From JAJXZJ01 sp050012855 (GTDB taxonomy: Bacteria; Verrucomicrobiota; Verrucomicrobiia; Limisphaerales; J093), in contig JBEKGJ010000025.1 of the NCBI GenBank assembly GCA_050012855.1, positions 4,927-68,926 on the forward strand: 64,000 nt of DNA, in the 5' to 3' direction. Of this stretch, positions 1 to 9,900 are shown piece after piece (positions within the stretch are counted from its first letter, which is position 1; the number at the start of each line of letters is the position of its first letter). The notes under the pieces are model-generated. The model saw only the letters and a program-made list of their open reading frames with translations, did not search any database and was not told where the DNA came from. A program made the translations under genes and the position numbers.

Positions 1-33
1 GATGGCGAACAGGATGTTGTAGAGGCCCCGCAT
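1..33 (-). CDS. 5' end of a probable Kdo transferase gene (partial)
   Basis: Only the first 11 codons are inside the window; they read MRGLYNILFAI from an ATG at 33. This opening resembles the start of 3-deoxy-D-manno-octulosonic acid transferases (WaaA/KdtA), which begin with a membrane-anchoring helix after a short M-R-x-L-Y-N motif. Eleven residues are weak support, so the family name is a guess; that a gene starts here and runs off the left edge is somewhat more likely. Confidence 0.3.
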   Translation of the reverse strand, partial: MRGLYNILFAI

Positions 34-224
34 GGTGCTTCCCGAACCACAGTCTAGGCTGTCTCCGCGAGCGATTGCAATGCCACAATGGGCTGCCACC
101 GCGTGCAAACACCTGTCGCTGCTGAGCCACGCCGGCATGGAGAATGGCGAACGACGAATCGCAAATATCGAACGAAACCAGCGAAGGGCGCGGACACTTC
201 GTTATGTCAGCACACTGCGTCGCC

Positions 225-2225
225 CTAATCGGGATTGAAGCCGCGATAGAACCGCCGGTTGAAACTGGTCGCGCCCTGATCAAGGAATTGCATGGGCACG
301 TTGGTAATGGTGACGCTGGTCAGCGGCGCCCAGTCCACCAGATTGGTCGAGGCCTGGATTTGCCAGGTGTCGCCCAATGCGCCATTGACGGTCACCGCCA
401 CCGTTCCATTGGCCAGCGGCGTCACTGGCCCCAGCGTGAGCAGCGTGTCGGCGAGTTGGGCGGATTGGAGGATAGTGCCACCCTCACCCACCACCACAAA
501 CGTGCCCTGGCCATAGGCTACGGCCGGCAGGGAATTCATCGTCCCCGACGGGCGGCTGATCCAATCAAGCCCGTTGGTCGAGGTGAGAATTGTCCCGGCG
601 CGCCCCACCGCCACGAACGTTCCGTGACCAAAGCAAACCGCTAACAGGTCGGCGCCAGTAGTGGTATTGGCAGGCGTCCAAGTGTCGGCATCGGGCGAAG
701 TCTGAATCGTGCCGGTTCCCACTGCCACAAAACGACCGCTGCCGTAGGCGATGCCTTGGAGTGCGTTGGCGGCGCCGGAATCCTGGGCCGTCCATTGGAC
801 GCCATCGCCGGAAGTCAGCACCACCCCGCCATCCGCCCCCGCCACAAAAGTGCCATTGCCAACGGCAACACTGTAGATCGAGCCACCGTAGCCCGGGTCC
901 CGGCGTTCCCAATCTACGCCGTTCGTGGAAGCCAGCACAACCCCACCGTCGCCCACCACGACAAACTGGCCTCGGTCGTAAGCGGCTCCGCGAAGTTGAC
1001 TCGTCACTCCTGAAGCTGGCCAGAGCCAGTTGACCCCGTTGGCCGAAGTCGCAACGGCTCCTTGGTTACCTGCCGCCACAAAGAGGCCATTGCCATAAGT
1101 TACGGACTGCATGGGACTGGGGGTGCCGGACTCTTGTGCCGTCCACCGGACCCCATCTGGCGAAACCACCACGCCTGCGTCCAAGGCGCTGCCGCCTACA
1201 AATAGGCCGTTTCCATAGGCGACGCTCGAAAGGTAGTAGCTGGTGACGCTGGACTCCAAGCTGCGCCATGTGCTCAAGTTCGTGGAGACGAGCGGCGCCG
1301 AGTTTCCCAACACCACCCAGGCGCCGTTACCATGAGCCACTGCGCGAAGATCACCCTGGAGACCTCCGGAGGCATGTTTGGTCCAGTTCGTGCCGTCGGT
1401 CGAGGTGGCAACCAGGCCGCCGCCCCCCAGGGCGACGAACATACCCGCATCCCAGCCGACGCCCAAAAGAGGGCCCGGTGACGCAGCGAATCCCAGGCTG
1501 ATCCAGTCATAACCGTTGGTGGATGTGCATACATATGATGCACCACCACCGGCGACGGCCACGAACGTGCCGTTGCCGTAGGCGAGACCAGAGAAGGATG
1601 GGCGGGTACTGAGGGTTTGCTCCGTCCAGTTCGTCCCATCCTTCGAGGACACCAGCGTTCCGAACATGCCCAGCGCCACATAGACGCCGTTGCCGTAGGC
1701 GACCGCCGTCAACCAGTCCGTGGTCATGGATAGCTGCGCCGTCCAATTTGTCCCATCCGGCGACGTAAGGACTGTGCCTTCTTCACCCACCGCCACAAAC
1801 TGCCCGCCTCCGTAGGTGACTGCCAGCAACACCGAGGTGCTGTCAGGGAAAACCGCAGTGTTCCAAGTGGCGCCATCCCGGGAGGTCACAATCGCTTCAC
1901 CGGTCACGCTGGTTCCGGCCATGGTGTAACCGACGGCCACGAAGGCGCCGTTCCCGCGGGCAGTACCGTTGAGGGTGTAATAAGTGGAGGCCCCATAGAC
2001 CGGGCCGATGAGCTGGGCTTCCCAAGTCAGACCGTCAAGCGAGGTCGCCACCGCGCCGCCGGCCCCCACCGCCACAAACTGGCCGTCCGCGTAAGTGATG
2101 GCGTTCAGGGCATTGCCGTTGGGCAACGGATTGCGCCATTGCCATTGATCCAGCGGATCAGCGGCCAAACCGGCGACCTGCCCCGCCAATGCCACCCATG
2201 CCACCGCCAAAACCAGCGATTTCAT
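225..2225 (-). CDS. Exported repeat protein with about a dozen propeller-like GNG-FVAVG repeats
   Basis: The 666-residue protein begins with a Sec-type signal peptide (MKSLVLAVAWVALAGQVAGLAA). The body is a run of about twelve repeats of roughly 45 residues, each with the pattern 'YGNG.FVAVG..G...TS.DG..W', typical of exported beta-propeller proteins related to BNR/YCF48-type repeats. The last 70 residues form a separate module ending NRRFYRGFNPD, with a 'QASTNLVDW' core that recurs at the C-terminus of other exported proteins in this window. It probably acts outside the cytoplasm or at the cell surface; no catalytic motif is visible. It stands alone, 178 bp downstream of the pseudopilin gene on the same strand. 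Function is unknown beyond a likely binding or structural role. Confidence 0.8.
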   Translation of the reverse strand: MKSLVLAVAWVALAGQVAGLAADPLDQWQWRNPLPNGNALNAITYADGQFVAVGAGGAVATSLDGLTWEAQLIGPVYGASTYYTLNGTARGNGAFVAVGYTMAGTSVTGEAIVTSRDGATWNTAVFPDSTSVLLAVTYGGGQFVAVGEEGTVLTSPDGTNWTAQLSMTTDWLTAVAYGNGVYVALGMFGTLVSSKDGTNWTEQTLSTRPSFSGLAYGNGTFVAVAGGGASYVCTSTNGYDWISLGFAASPGPLLGVGWDAGMFVALGGGGLVATSTDGTNWTKHASGGLQGDLRAVAHGNGAWVVLGNSAPLVSTNLSTWRSLESSVTSYYLSSVAYGNGLFVGGSALDAGVVVSPDGVRWTAQESGTPSPMQSVTYGNGLFVAAGNQGAVATSANGVNWLWPASGVTSQLRGAAYDRGQFVVVGDGGVVLASTNGVDWERRDPGYGGSIYSVAVGNGTFVAGADGGVVLTSGDGVQWTAQDSGAANALQGIAYGSGRFVAVGTGTIQTSPDADTWTPANTTTGADLLAVCFGHGTFVAVGRAGTILTSTNGLDWISRPSGTMNSLPAVAYGQGTFVVVGEGGTILQSAQLADTLLTLGPVTPLANGTVAVTVNGALGDTWQIQASTNLVDWAPLTSVTITNVPMQFLDQGATSFNRRFYRGFNPD

Positions 2226-2403
2226 CGTCGTTCCTTAGTTTTTGTGGAGTAAATGGTTCCAGTTCCAACCGGAAGGCGGTCCTTCGCGGAGTGGTCGGCT
2301 CCGATCACAGAGCAAACACTGCGGCCCAATGAGCGGTTGCCTGCTGGCGAGTCCCACCGCCCGGCTGCCAGGCCGGCAGTTATCACGGATCGGGCTGGAA
2401 TCG

Positions 2404-3375
2404 TCATTTCCATTCGGGGTGGGGTTGATTGTCCCGGTACCAGCGCCGCATGACGTCGAGGTTCTGGTAGTCAAGCAGCCTTTGCGACTCCAGATTCTCG
2501 ACGTGATCGTCGCAGAACAGCACGTTAAAGCGCCCTCCGTGCCGCATTCGCGTTAGCGCCAATGACACAGCGCTGTCCGGCATGACGGGCGGTGCAAGCC
2601 CAAGCTGCAAGGCAATCCCCGCATTCGCCGAAAAAGTTCGTTCCGAAAAGTCCCACCATCCCACGGTGCCGAAGACATCCGCTCGCACCACGGTGCTGTC
2701 ACCCATAGCGATCATCCCGCCGGGATTTACCACTTCGCTTTCTTTGAGCGGGAAATCTGACACCCAGCTCACCATGAATGGATCGGGTTCCCTTGTGAGC
2801 CCAAGGGGGTCGGCGCCGTTGTATCCATAGGCTCCGACAGCGGTGCCGATTGGATCGCCCGGAGGGAAGAAAGTGGCGTAGTAGGCATTCGGTAGTCTTG
2901 CGTAGCCTGGACATACGGCAACCACGCCGTCAGGAACGTATCGGCCTTGGTTTGTGTCCCAACTCGGCCAGGCTGCTCCCGTGTAGGGTTTGAGACGCAT
3001 GAACCAGCGAATTCCATCAGTAGAATATGCGGCATTCGTTACCAGCTGATCCGGCGGATAACCGTCGTGGTCGTTGAGATACATTCGCAAGCCGAGGCCC
3101 CACTGGTGCAGGTTGCTCTTGCAGACGGCAGTGTAGCCGGCTTGCTTGGCCCGGCTCAGCGCCGGCAGCAGCAGCGCCGCCAGGATCGCGATGATGGCGA
3201 TCACCACCAGCAGTTCGATGAGCGTGAAGCCAGTGCGGTGAATTCCCCCGCCCGCAACCTGATCTCCGGCAGGCGGATGCCGGTCAAGCGAAAGGGCCGG
3301 ATGCGAAGGGCGCTTGGGCGAACCTCGTGCCTTGCGCGGGACTTCTGCCCGAATCGGCCCAGCACTGAAGTTCAT
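2404..3375 (-). CDS. Type II secretion pseudopilin-like protein (DUF1559-like)
   Basis: The protein carries the prepilin cleavage and methylation motif G|FTLIELLVVIAIIAILAALL near residue 49, followed by 'LSRAKQAG', and near the C-terminus an 'HGGRFNVLFCDDHVENL' segment matching the H-X9-DG box of the prepilin-like proteins abundant in Verrucomicrobia and Planctomycetes. The hydrophobic helix should anchor it in the inner membrane before prepilin peptidase processing. The only ATG gives an unusually long 48-residue leader whose 5' part overlaps the readthrough tail of the clpB remnant, so translation may really start at an alternative codon closer to the motif. Its individual role is not known; such genes are often found next to exported polysaccharide-degradation proteins. 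Confidence 0.8.
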   Translation of the reverse strand: MNFSAGPIRAEVPRKARGSPKRPSHPALSLDRHPPAGDQVAGGGIHRTGFTLIELLVVIAIIAILAALLLPALSRAKQAGYTAVCKSNLHQWGLGLRMYLNDHDGYPPDQLVTNAAYSTDGIRWFMRLKPYTGAAWPSWDTNQGRYVPDGVVAVCPGYARLPNAYYATFFPPGDPIGTAVGAYGYNGADPLGLTREPDPFMVSWVSDFPLKESEVVNPGGMIAMGDSTVVRADVFGTVGWWDFSERTFSANAGIALQLGLAPPVMPDSAVSLALTRMRHGGRFNVLFCDDHVENLESQRLLDYQNLDVMRRWYRDNQPHPEWK

Positions 3376-3541
3376 GATGACCTGGCCGATAATCTAGCAT
3401 TTCTCGGGCCATCTGACCAGGCAATTCAGGGTGCCATCGGTTCACCTTGTCCAGCCACGTGGTGCTCCCCGGACCGCGGCTGTGCCGGAGGCCAGCCGCA
3501 GCAGATTCGCTTCTGCCGGCCAGGCTGCGATGATTCCACGG

Positions 3542-3880
3542 CTTGGTCTCGAAAACGAGTTCGCTTTTCTTGAAATCCACCGTCACCCGGCTGTGGTCCG
3601 GCACTTCGCCGGCAATCAGCTTGCGCGACAGCGTCGTTTCCACCGCGCGCTGCAAAAACCGCTTCAATGGCCGCGCGCCATGGACCGGGTCGTAGCCTTC
3701 GCGGGCGACGTGTTCCTTCGCCGCGTCGCTCAACACCAACTCGATGTGCCGGTCCGCCAGCCGCGCGCGCAGTAGGTCGAGCTGGAGGTCCACGATCTTC
3801 TTGATGTCGGCCAGCGTGAGCGGTTTGAACAGCACCGTCTCGTCCACGCGGTTCAGGAACTCGGGCCGGAAGTGGCGTCG
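3542..3880 (-). pseudogene. clpB: 3' remnant of clpB (disaggregase C-terminal domain)
   Basis: The translated stretch reads RHFRPEFLNRVDETVLFKPL and later GYDPVHGARPLKRFLQRAVE, the junction of AAA+ domain 2 and the C-terminal small domain of ClpB. Only about 110 of roughly 860 residues are present. The Walker motifs, middle domain and N-domain are missing, because the homology stops at about 3880, immediately before the start of the divergent giant gene. Downstream the frame runs on past the expected ClpB end (about 3542) for some 85 unrelated residues with no stop at the family position. It is a broken copy; a full-length clpB presumably lies elsewhere in the genome. The abrupt edge suggests recombination or an assembly join. 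Confidence 0.7.
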
Positions 3881-3947
3881 CGGCGAGAAAATCGGGTTTG
3901 TCAGCGGTACTGGTTCACGCCATGCTGTTCACGAAGCTGAGAGTCCA

Positions 3948-6900
3948 ATGAACGTTCGCGCCCCTTCCGCCCTTGGAACTGCCCTCGCTTTCGCCACCGC
4001 CCTGGCGCAAGCGCAGTTCAACATGACGCCGATAACGACGTTCGGCGCCAACGGCTGGTTGGCCCCGAACGGGGTGAATGGCAGCACTTACGCGTACCTG
4101 ACGACGAACGATACGGAACGGGGTTTGGCCTGCGGAAACAGCCACTTGTACCTGGTCAGCCGGAATGGAGGCGATCTCGTACGCATCCTCGATCCCCACA
4201 CTGGGGCGGACTTGGGGGCGTTGAATCTGGGCACCAACGTCGTCAGCGGGGGGACCTTTGACATCAACATGGTGGCCGTCGGCTCCGACGGCTCGATCTA
4301 TGTCGCCAACCTGGCCACGGACCCCACGCCGTTCCGGGTCTATCGGTGGACGAATGACCTTCCCACCACGATGCCTACGGTTGCGTACAGTGGCGTGCCG
4401 CTGGCGGGAGCACGGGTTGGCGACAGTCTGGCTGTGATCGGCAGCGGCAGCGCGACGCGGCTCGCGGCCGGTTTCAACAGCATTCCAAGCGTCACCGGAG
4501 ATAATGGTTACACAATCATCGCTCCCAGCGTCGGCAGCGCCACGTCCGTCGGGTTCAGCAGCAACCCGCCGGCGGCGGGCGACTTCCGGTTGGGAATCAC
4601 TTTCGCCGACGCAACCCACGTGCTGGGCACGCAAGGTGGGACCGGCGGGCTGTTGCTTTACACCGGCTTCTCGGGAAGTACCGGCACCTTGCTGGCCAGT
4701 CCCGCGCTCGCGTCGTCGGACGAGAGACCGATGAGTTTCGCTGTGATCGGCGGTCTTCCGCTGCTGGCCGCCCTCAGCACCACGGACAACCACGTAAGCG
4801 TGTATGACATGACGGACCCGGCGACCCCGGTTCTCCTGGGGCAAAGCACGACCACCACCGGCACCTTGCCCACGGACACTCACAACAGCGGCGCGGTCGC
4901 CTGGGGTGCCACCGCCGGCAACCAGGCGACGCTCTACGCCATGGCCACCGACGATGGCATTCAGGCGTTCGTCGTGACGTTGCCGGGACCGGAAGCCCCG
5001 AGCATCACGACTCAGCCCCAAAGCCAGACCGTGTATGAACTGTCGCCGGCGGCCTTCAGCGTGACGGCGCAGGGGAAACCCATCCCCACTTATCAATGGT
5101 ATCAGGGCAACGACCCGTTGGCCGGGGCGACGAATGCCAGCTACACGATCCCAGCCGTGCCCTTGAGCGACAACGGCGCTCAATTCAAGGTCGTGGTCCA
5201 AAATCTGATCAGCAACGTGACCCAGGCGGTGACCAGCCAGGTGGCCACGCTGACGGTGACGGCGGACACCACACCCCCCGTGTTGCTGAGTGCGCGGGCC
5301 ACCAGTGCCAACGAAGTGCAGGCGAGCTTCTCCGAGCGGGTTGACCCGGTGACTGCCACGAACCTCGCGAACTACATGATTCAGAGTGTGGACGGCACGT
5401 TACCAATCCTCTCCGCGGCGCTCGATGCCTTCCAGAGCAACGTGGTTCTCAGCGTCAGTGCAATGACCCTCGGAACCAGTTACATGCTGACCGTGAATAA
5501 CGTGACGGACCAGTCGGCGGCACGAAACGTCGTCGCCCACAATTCGCAGGCGGGCTTCGCGCTGGGGGCCTACAATCTCGCCACCATCGGCAGTCCGAGC
5601 AGCCCCGGTGCCCAGACGGGAATCCCCGGAGGCTACGAGATTACCGCCACCGGCCACGGCATGGGCGGCGGCAGCGACCAGGGAGAGTTGAGCTACCAGT
5701 TGCGAACCGGCGATTTTGACGTGGCCGTCCGCTTGGCGGATCTGGCACCGGCCGATGTGTGGTCCACCGCCGGACTGATGGCCCGCGAAACCTTGGATGC
5801 TTCAAGCCGGTTCGCGGCCACTTTCGCCACGCCGGCGATGGCGGGTTGCTTCTTCGAGTGGCGCGACCCGGCCGGCGCCACCAGTCTTTCCAGCGGGCAT
5901 TCTTCGGTCAATTACCCGAACACCTGGCTGCGACTCAAACGCGCCGGCAACGCCTTCAGCGGCTTCACCGGTTACGACGGCCAGACGTGGACCGCTTTCG
6001 GCAGCGTGACGATCGGCATGGCCTCGCAAGTTTGCCTTGGCTTCGCCGTTAGCAGCCATAATACGAACCAGTTCACTACCGCCCGTTTCCTGGAGGTCCA
6101 GGATGTGACCAATGCCGTCCCCGGCTCCGTGTCCAATCCGACGGAGCCGTTGGGGCCGTGTAGCCGGCGGACGTCGATGGTGTTTTCGGAGATCATGTAC
6201 AAGCCGGCCCCGCGCACGGACGGCCGGAACCTGGAGTTCATCGAACTCTACAACAGCAACCCGTGGTGGGAAGACATTGGCGGTTACCGGCTGGCCGGGG
6301 ACATTGATTTCACCTTCCCGCGCGGCACGGTCCTGGGCGGGGGTGCGTTCGTGGTCGTGGCGCGAGTTCCCGGCGACGTTCAGGCGGTCTATGGCATCAC
6401 CAACATCGTCGGCCCCTACCAGAACACCCTCAAGAAAACCGGGACCGTCCAGTTGATCAGCGAGCGGGAAGCGGTGTTGCTGGAGGTGACTTACGACTCG
6501 GTCCTGCCCTGGCCGGCGGGCGCCGACGGGACCGGGCACTCGATCGTGCTGGCGCGGCCCAGCTACGGCGAGGCCGATCCGCGGGCCTGGGCGATCAGCG
6601 ACGTGGTGGGCGGCTCGCCCGGGCTGGGCGAAGCCTATCGCCCCAGTCCGTTGCGGCAGGTGGTGATCAACGAGTTTCTGGCCAACCCCGACCCGCCGGG
6701 CGCCGGTTACGTCGAACTCTACAACCACAGCAACACGGCGGTGGACCTTTCCAATTGCGTCCTGACCGACGACGCCACCCTCAACAAGTTCGTGGTGCCA
6801 ACCAACACGGTGATCGCCGGGGCGGGATTTGTGGTGTTCCCAGAGAGTGAGCTTGGTTTTGCCCTCAATCCGGCAGGCGGCCTGCTTTTGTTCAGGAACC

Positions 6901-9900
6901 CCGACGGCAGCCGGGTTCTGGACGCGGTGACCTACGAAGCGCAGGGCCGCGGGGTGGCCGCGGGCCGGTGGCCCAACGGCGCCGCGGACTTTTATCCCCT
7001 GGCGGCGCCCACGCCCGGCGCGGCGAATGGCGGCATCCTGATCGGCGACCTCGTCCTCAACGAGCTGATGTACAAGCCGGTTTCCGGCAACGACGACGAC
7101 CAGTATGTCGAGCTCTACAACCAGGGCGCCAATGCGGCGGATCTGGGTGGCTGGCAATTCACGGCGGGCATCTCGTTTGTGTTCCCGACCAACACGGTCC
7201 TGGCCCCCGGGGGCTATCTGGTGGTGGCGCGCAATCAGACCAATTTGTTCAGCCATTACCCGAATCTGAACCCGGCCAACACCGTCGGGGACTTCAGCGG
7301 GAAACTTCCGCACAAAGGCGGCCGCGTCGCGTTGGCCCGACCGGAGGCTTATCTGACTTCCAACGGTCTGGGCGGGTGGGCGACCAACACGATCTATGTC
7401 GTGGAGGACGAAGTAAACTATGGCATCGGCGGGCGCTGGGGCCAGTGGGCGCACGGGGGCGGCAGCAGTTTGGAGCTGATCAATCCCCGCACCAATCACC
7501 GGCTGCCCTCCAACTGGGCCGACAGCGATGAAACGACCAAGTCGTCCTGGACCAACCTCGAAGTCACGGGTCTGCTGGACAACGGCTCCACTTACAATGG
7601 TGCTGCCGTCAACTTCGTTCAAGTGGGGCTCCTGGATGTCGGCGAATGTCTGATTGACAACGTTGAGGTTTACCGGGGCGCCGGCACGGGCAATTACGTT
7701 CGCAACCCGGATTTCGAGAGCGGGCTCGGCAACTGGGCGGTGCAAGGGGACCATGTCCGCTCCAGCCTGGAGACAGTGCTGGGCGGCTATCAGAGCGCTC
7801 AATGCCTGCATTTGCGGGCCAGTGACGGCATCTGGACGATGGCCAACTGTGTCCAAGGCACCCTGACCAATGGCCTCGGGACCTCGGGACCCGCCACCCT
7901 CCGGCTCAAAGGGCGCTGGTTGCGCGGTTCGCCCGAAGTGTTGCTGCGTGTGCGCGGCAATTATCTCGAACTGACCGGTTCGCTCCCGGTGCCGGCCAAC
8001 CTCGGTACTCCGGGATCGCCCAACAGCCGGGCGGTGACCAATGCCGGCCCAGCCATCTACCAGGTCAGCCACGCGCCGGCCCTCCCCGCCGCCAGCCAGC
8101 CGGTCGTGGTGACTGCGCGCTTCCACGACGTGGATGCCTTCACGCCAACGCTCCAGTGGCGGGTGGACACCACCGTCAATCACGCCCCCAGCTACGCGAG
8201 CGTGCCGATGGTGGACGATGGCACCGGCGGCGACGCCGTGGCTGGCGACGGGCTCTACAGCGCGACGATCCCCGGCCAGGCGGCGGGCACTGTGGTCGCC
8301 TTCCGGGTGAGCGCCGGTGACGCCCAAGGGGCATTGACGATTTTCCCCGGCGACCCCGGCGACAACTCGGGACTGCCGCGCGAGTGCGTGGTGCGGTTCG
8401 GGGACACGATCCCGACCGGCAGTTTCGGGCACTGCCATGTATGGATGACGCAGAACTGGATCAGCCGGTGGGTCAGCCTGGGCGGCCTGTCCAACGAGAG
8501 CCAGGATGGAACCTTCGTGGACGGCTGGAGTGGGCGGATCATCTACAACTGGGGGGGGCGGCCGGCGGGCAGTCCCTATCACCAATACACCGGCTCGCCT
8601 GTAACCACAGTGGAGGGACAGCATTGGACAGTGCCGGAGGATGACTTAATGTATGGCACGACGTCGTTCAACAAACAGCATGTGCCGGGGAACAATGTGC
8701 TCGACGACGACACCTTGCAGCGCGAGCAGACCTCCTACTGGATGGCCCGGCAGATCGGGCTGCCGTGGGCTTACCGGCGTTATTATATCCTCTACGTCAA
8801 TGGCAACCAGCACGGACCGTTGATGGAGGACAGCCAGGTGCCCGACGGCGACGTGCTCAAGGAGTACTGGCCCAATGACAACAACGGCTGGCTCTACAAA
8901 AACAACGGCTGGTTCGAGGGCGACACCGCCTTGAGCAGCGGCTACATGAACTTCACCATGCCCACCTGGTGTCTGCTGGGCCGGTTCACGACGACCGTCA
9001 ACGGTGTGCCCAACCAGCTCAAGCTGGCCCGCTATCGCTGGATGTACTGGGTGCGCCAATACACCGACTCCGCCAACAACTTCACCAACATCTTCAACCT
9101 GATCGCCGCCGCCAACCTGTCCACCAGCAATCCCGCCTATTACACAAACATGGAAGCCTTGGTGGACACCGAGGAGTGGATGCGCATGTCGGCCATCGAG
9201 CACGCCACCGGCGACTGGGACTCGTTCTTCACCCAAAACCAGTGGAACATGTACATCTACAAGCCGACCCAGGGGAAATGGACCGCGCTGAAGTGGGATT
9301 GGAACATCACCCTGGGCGGGGGAACCGCGACCTGGGGACCGGATGGGGGCAACCTCTTCAACGTCGGCTCGAACGATTCCATCATGTCGGCGTTCCAGAA
9401 CTACTCGGCGCACCGCCGTGCCTACCTGCGGGCCTTTCAGGACATTGCCAACCGGGCGATGAATAACACTTACGTGAACCCGGTCCTGGACGCCAAGTAC
9501 TCGGCGTTTGTGGCCGGTGGCATTACCGCCCGCGATCCCGGGGTATCGGGTGGCCTCAAGAGCTGGATCACCACCATGCACCGCTCCCTGCTTCAGGCCC
9601 TGACCAACCAGGGCGTCATCAACCTTCCCTTTGCCGTCACCGGCCCGACCAACCTCGCCACCGGCACCAATTTTGTGAGCCTGACCGGCACCGCCCCGGT
9701 CGAGGTCAAGACGATCACCACGGAGGGCGTCGCGCTGTCGGTGACCTGGCCCAACTTCAAGAGCTGGCAGTTGACCCTGCCGCTGGCCGGCGCCACGAAC
9801 CTGGTCACCCTCCAGGGGGTGGACCTCAACGGCAACGCCCTGAGCAATGCGGTCATAACGCTCGTAATCGTGAACACGAATGCTGTTCCAATGGCGCCGG

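Noticed and set aside
3744..3947. Longer N-terminus of the giant CotH gene starting at 3744
   Set aside because: The extra 68 residues are antisense to the clpB remnant and precede an obvious signal peptide beginning at the ATG at 3948.
5802..8624. A 940-codon open frame on the minus strand
   Set aside because: It is antisense to the CotH gene and has no domain; it arises from high GC and codon bias.
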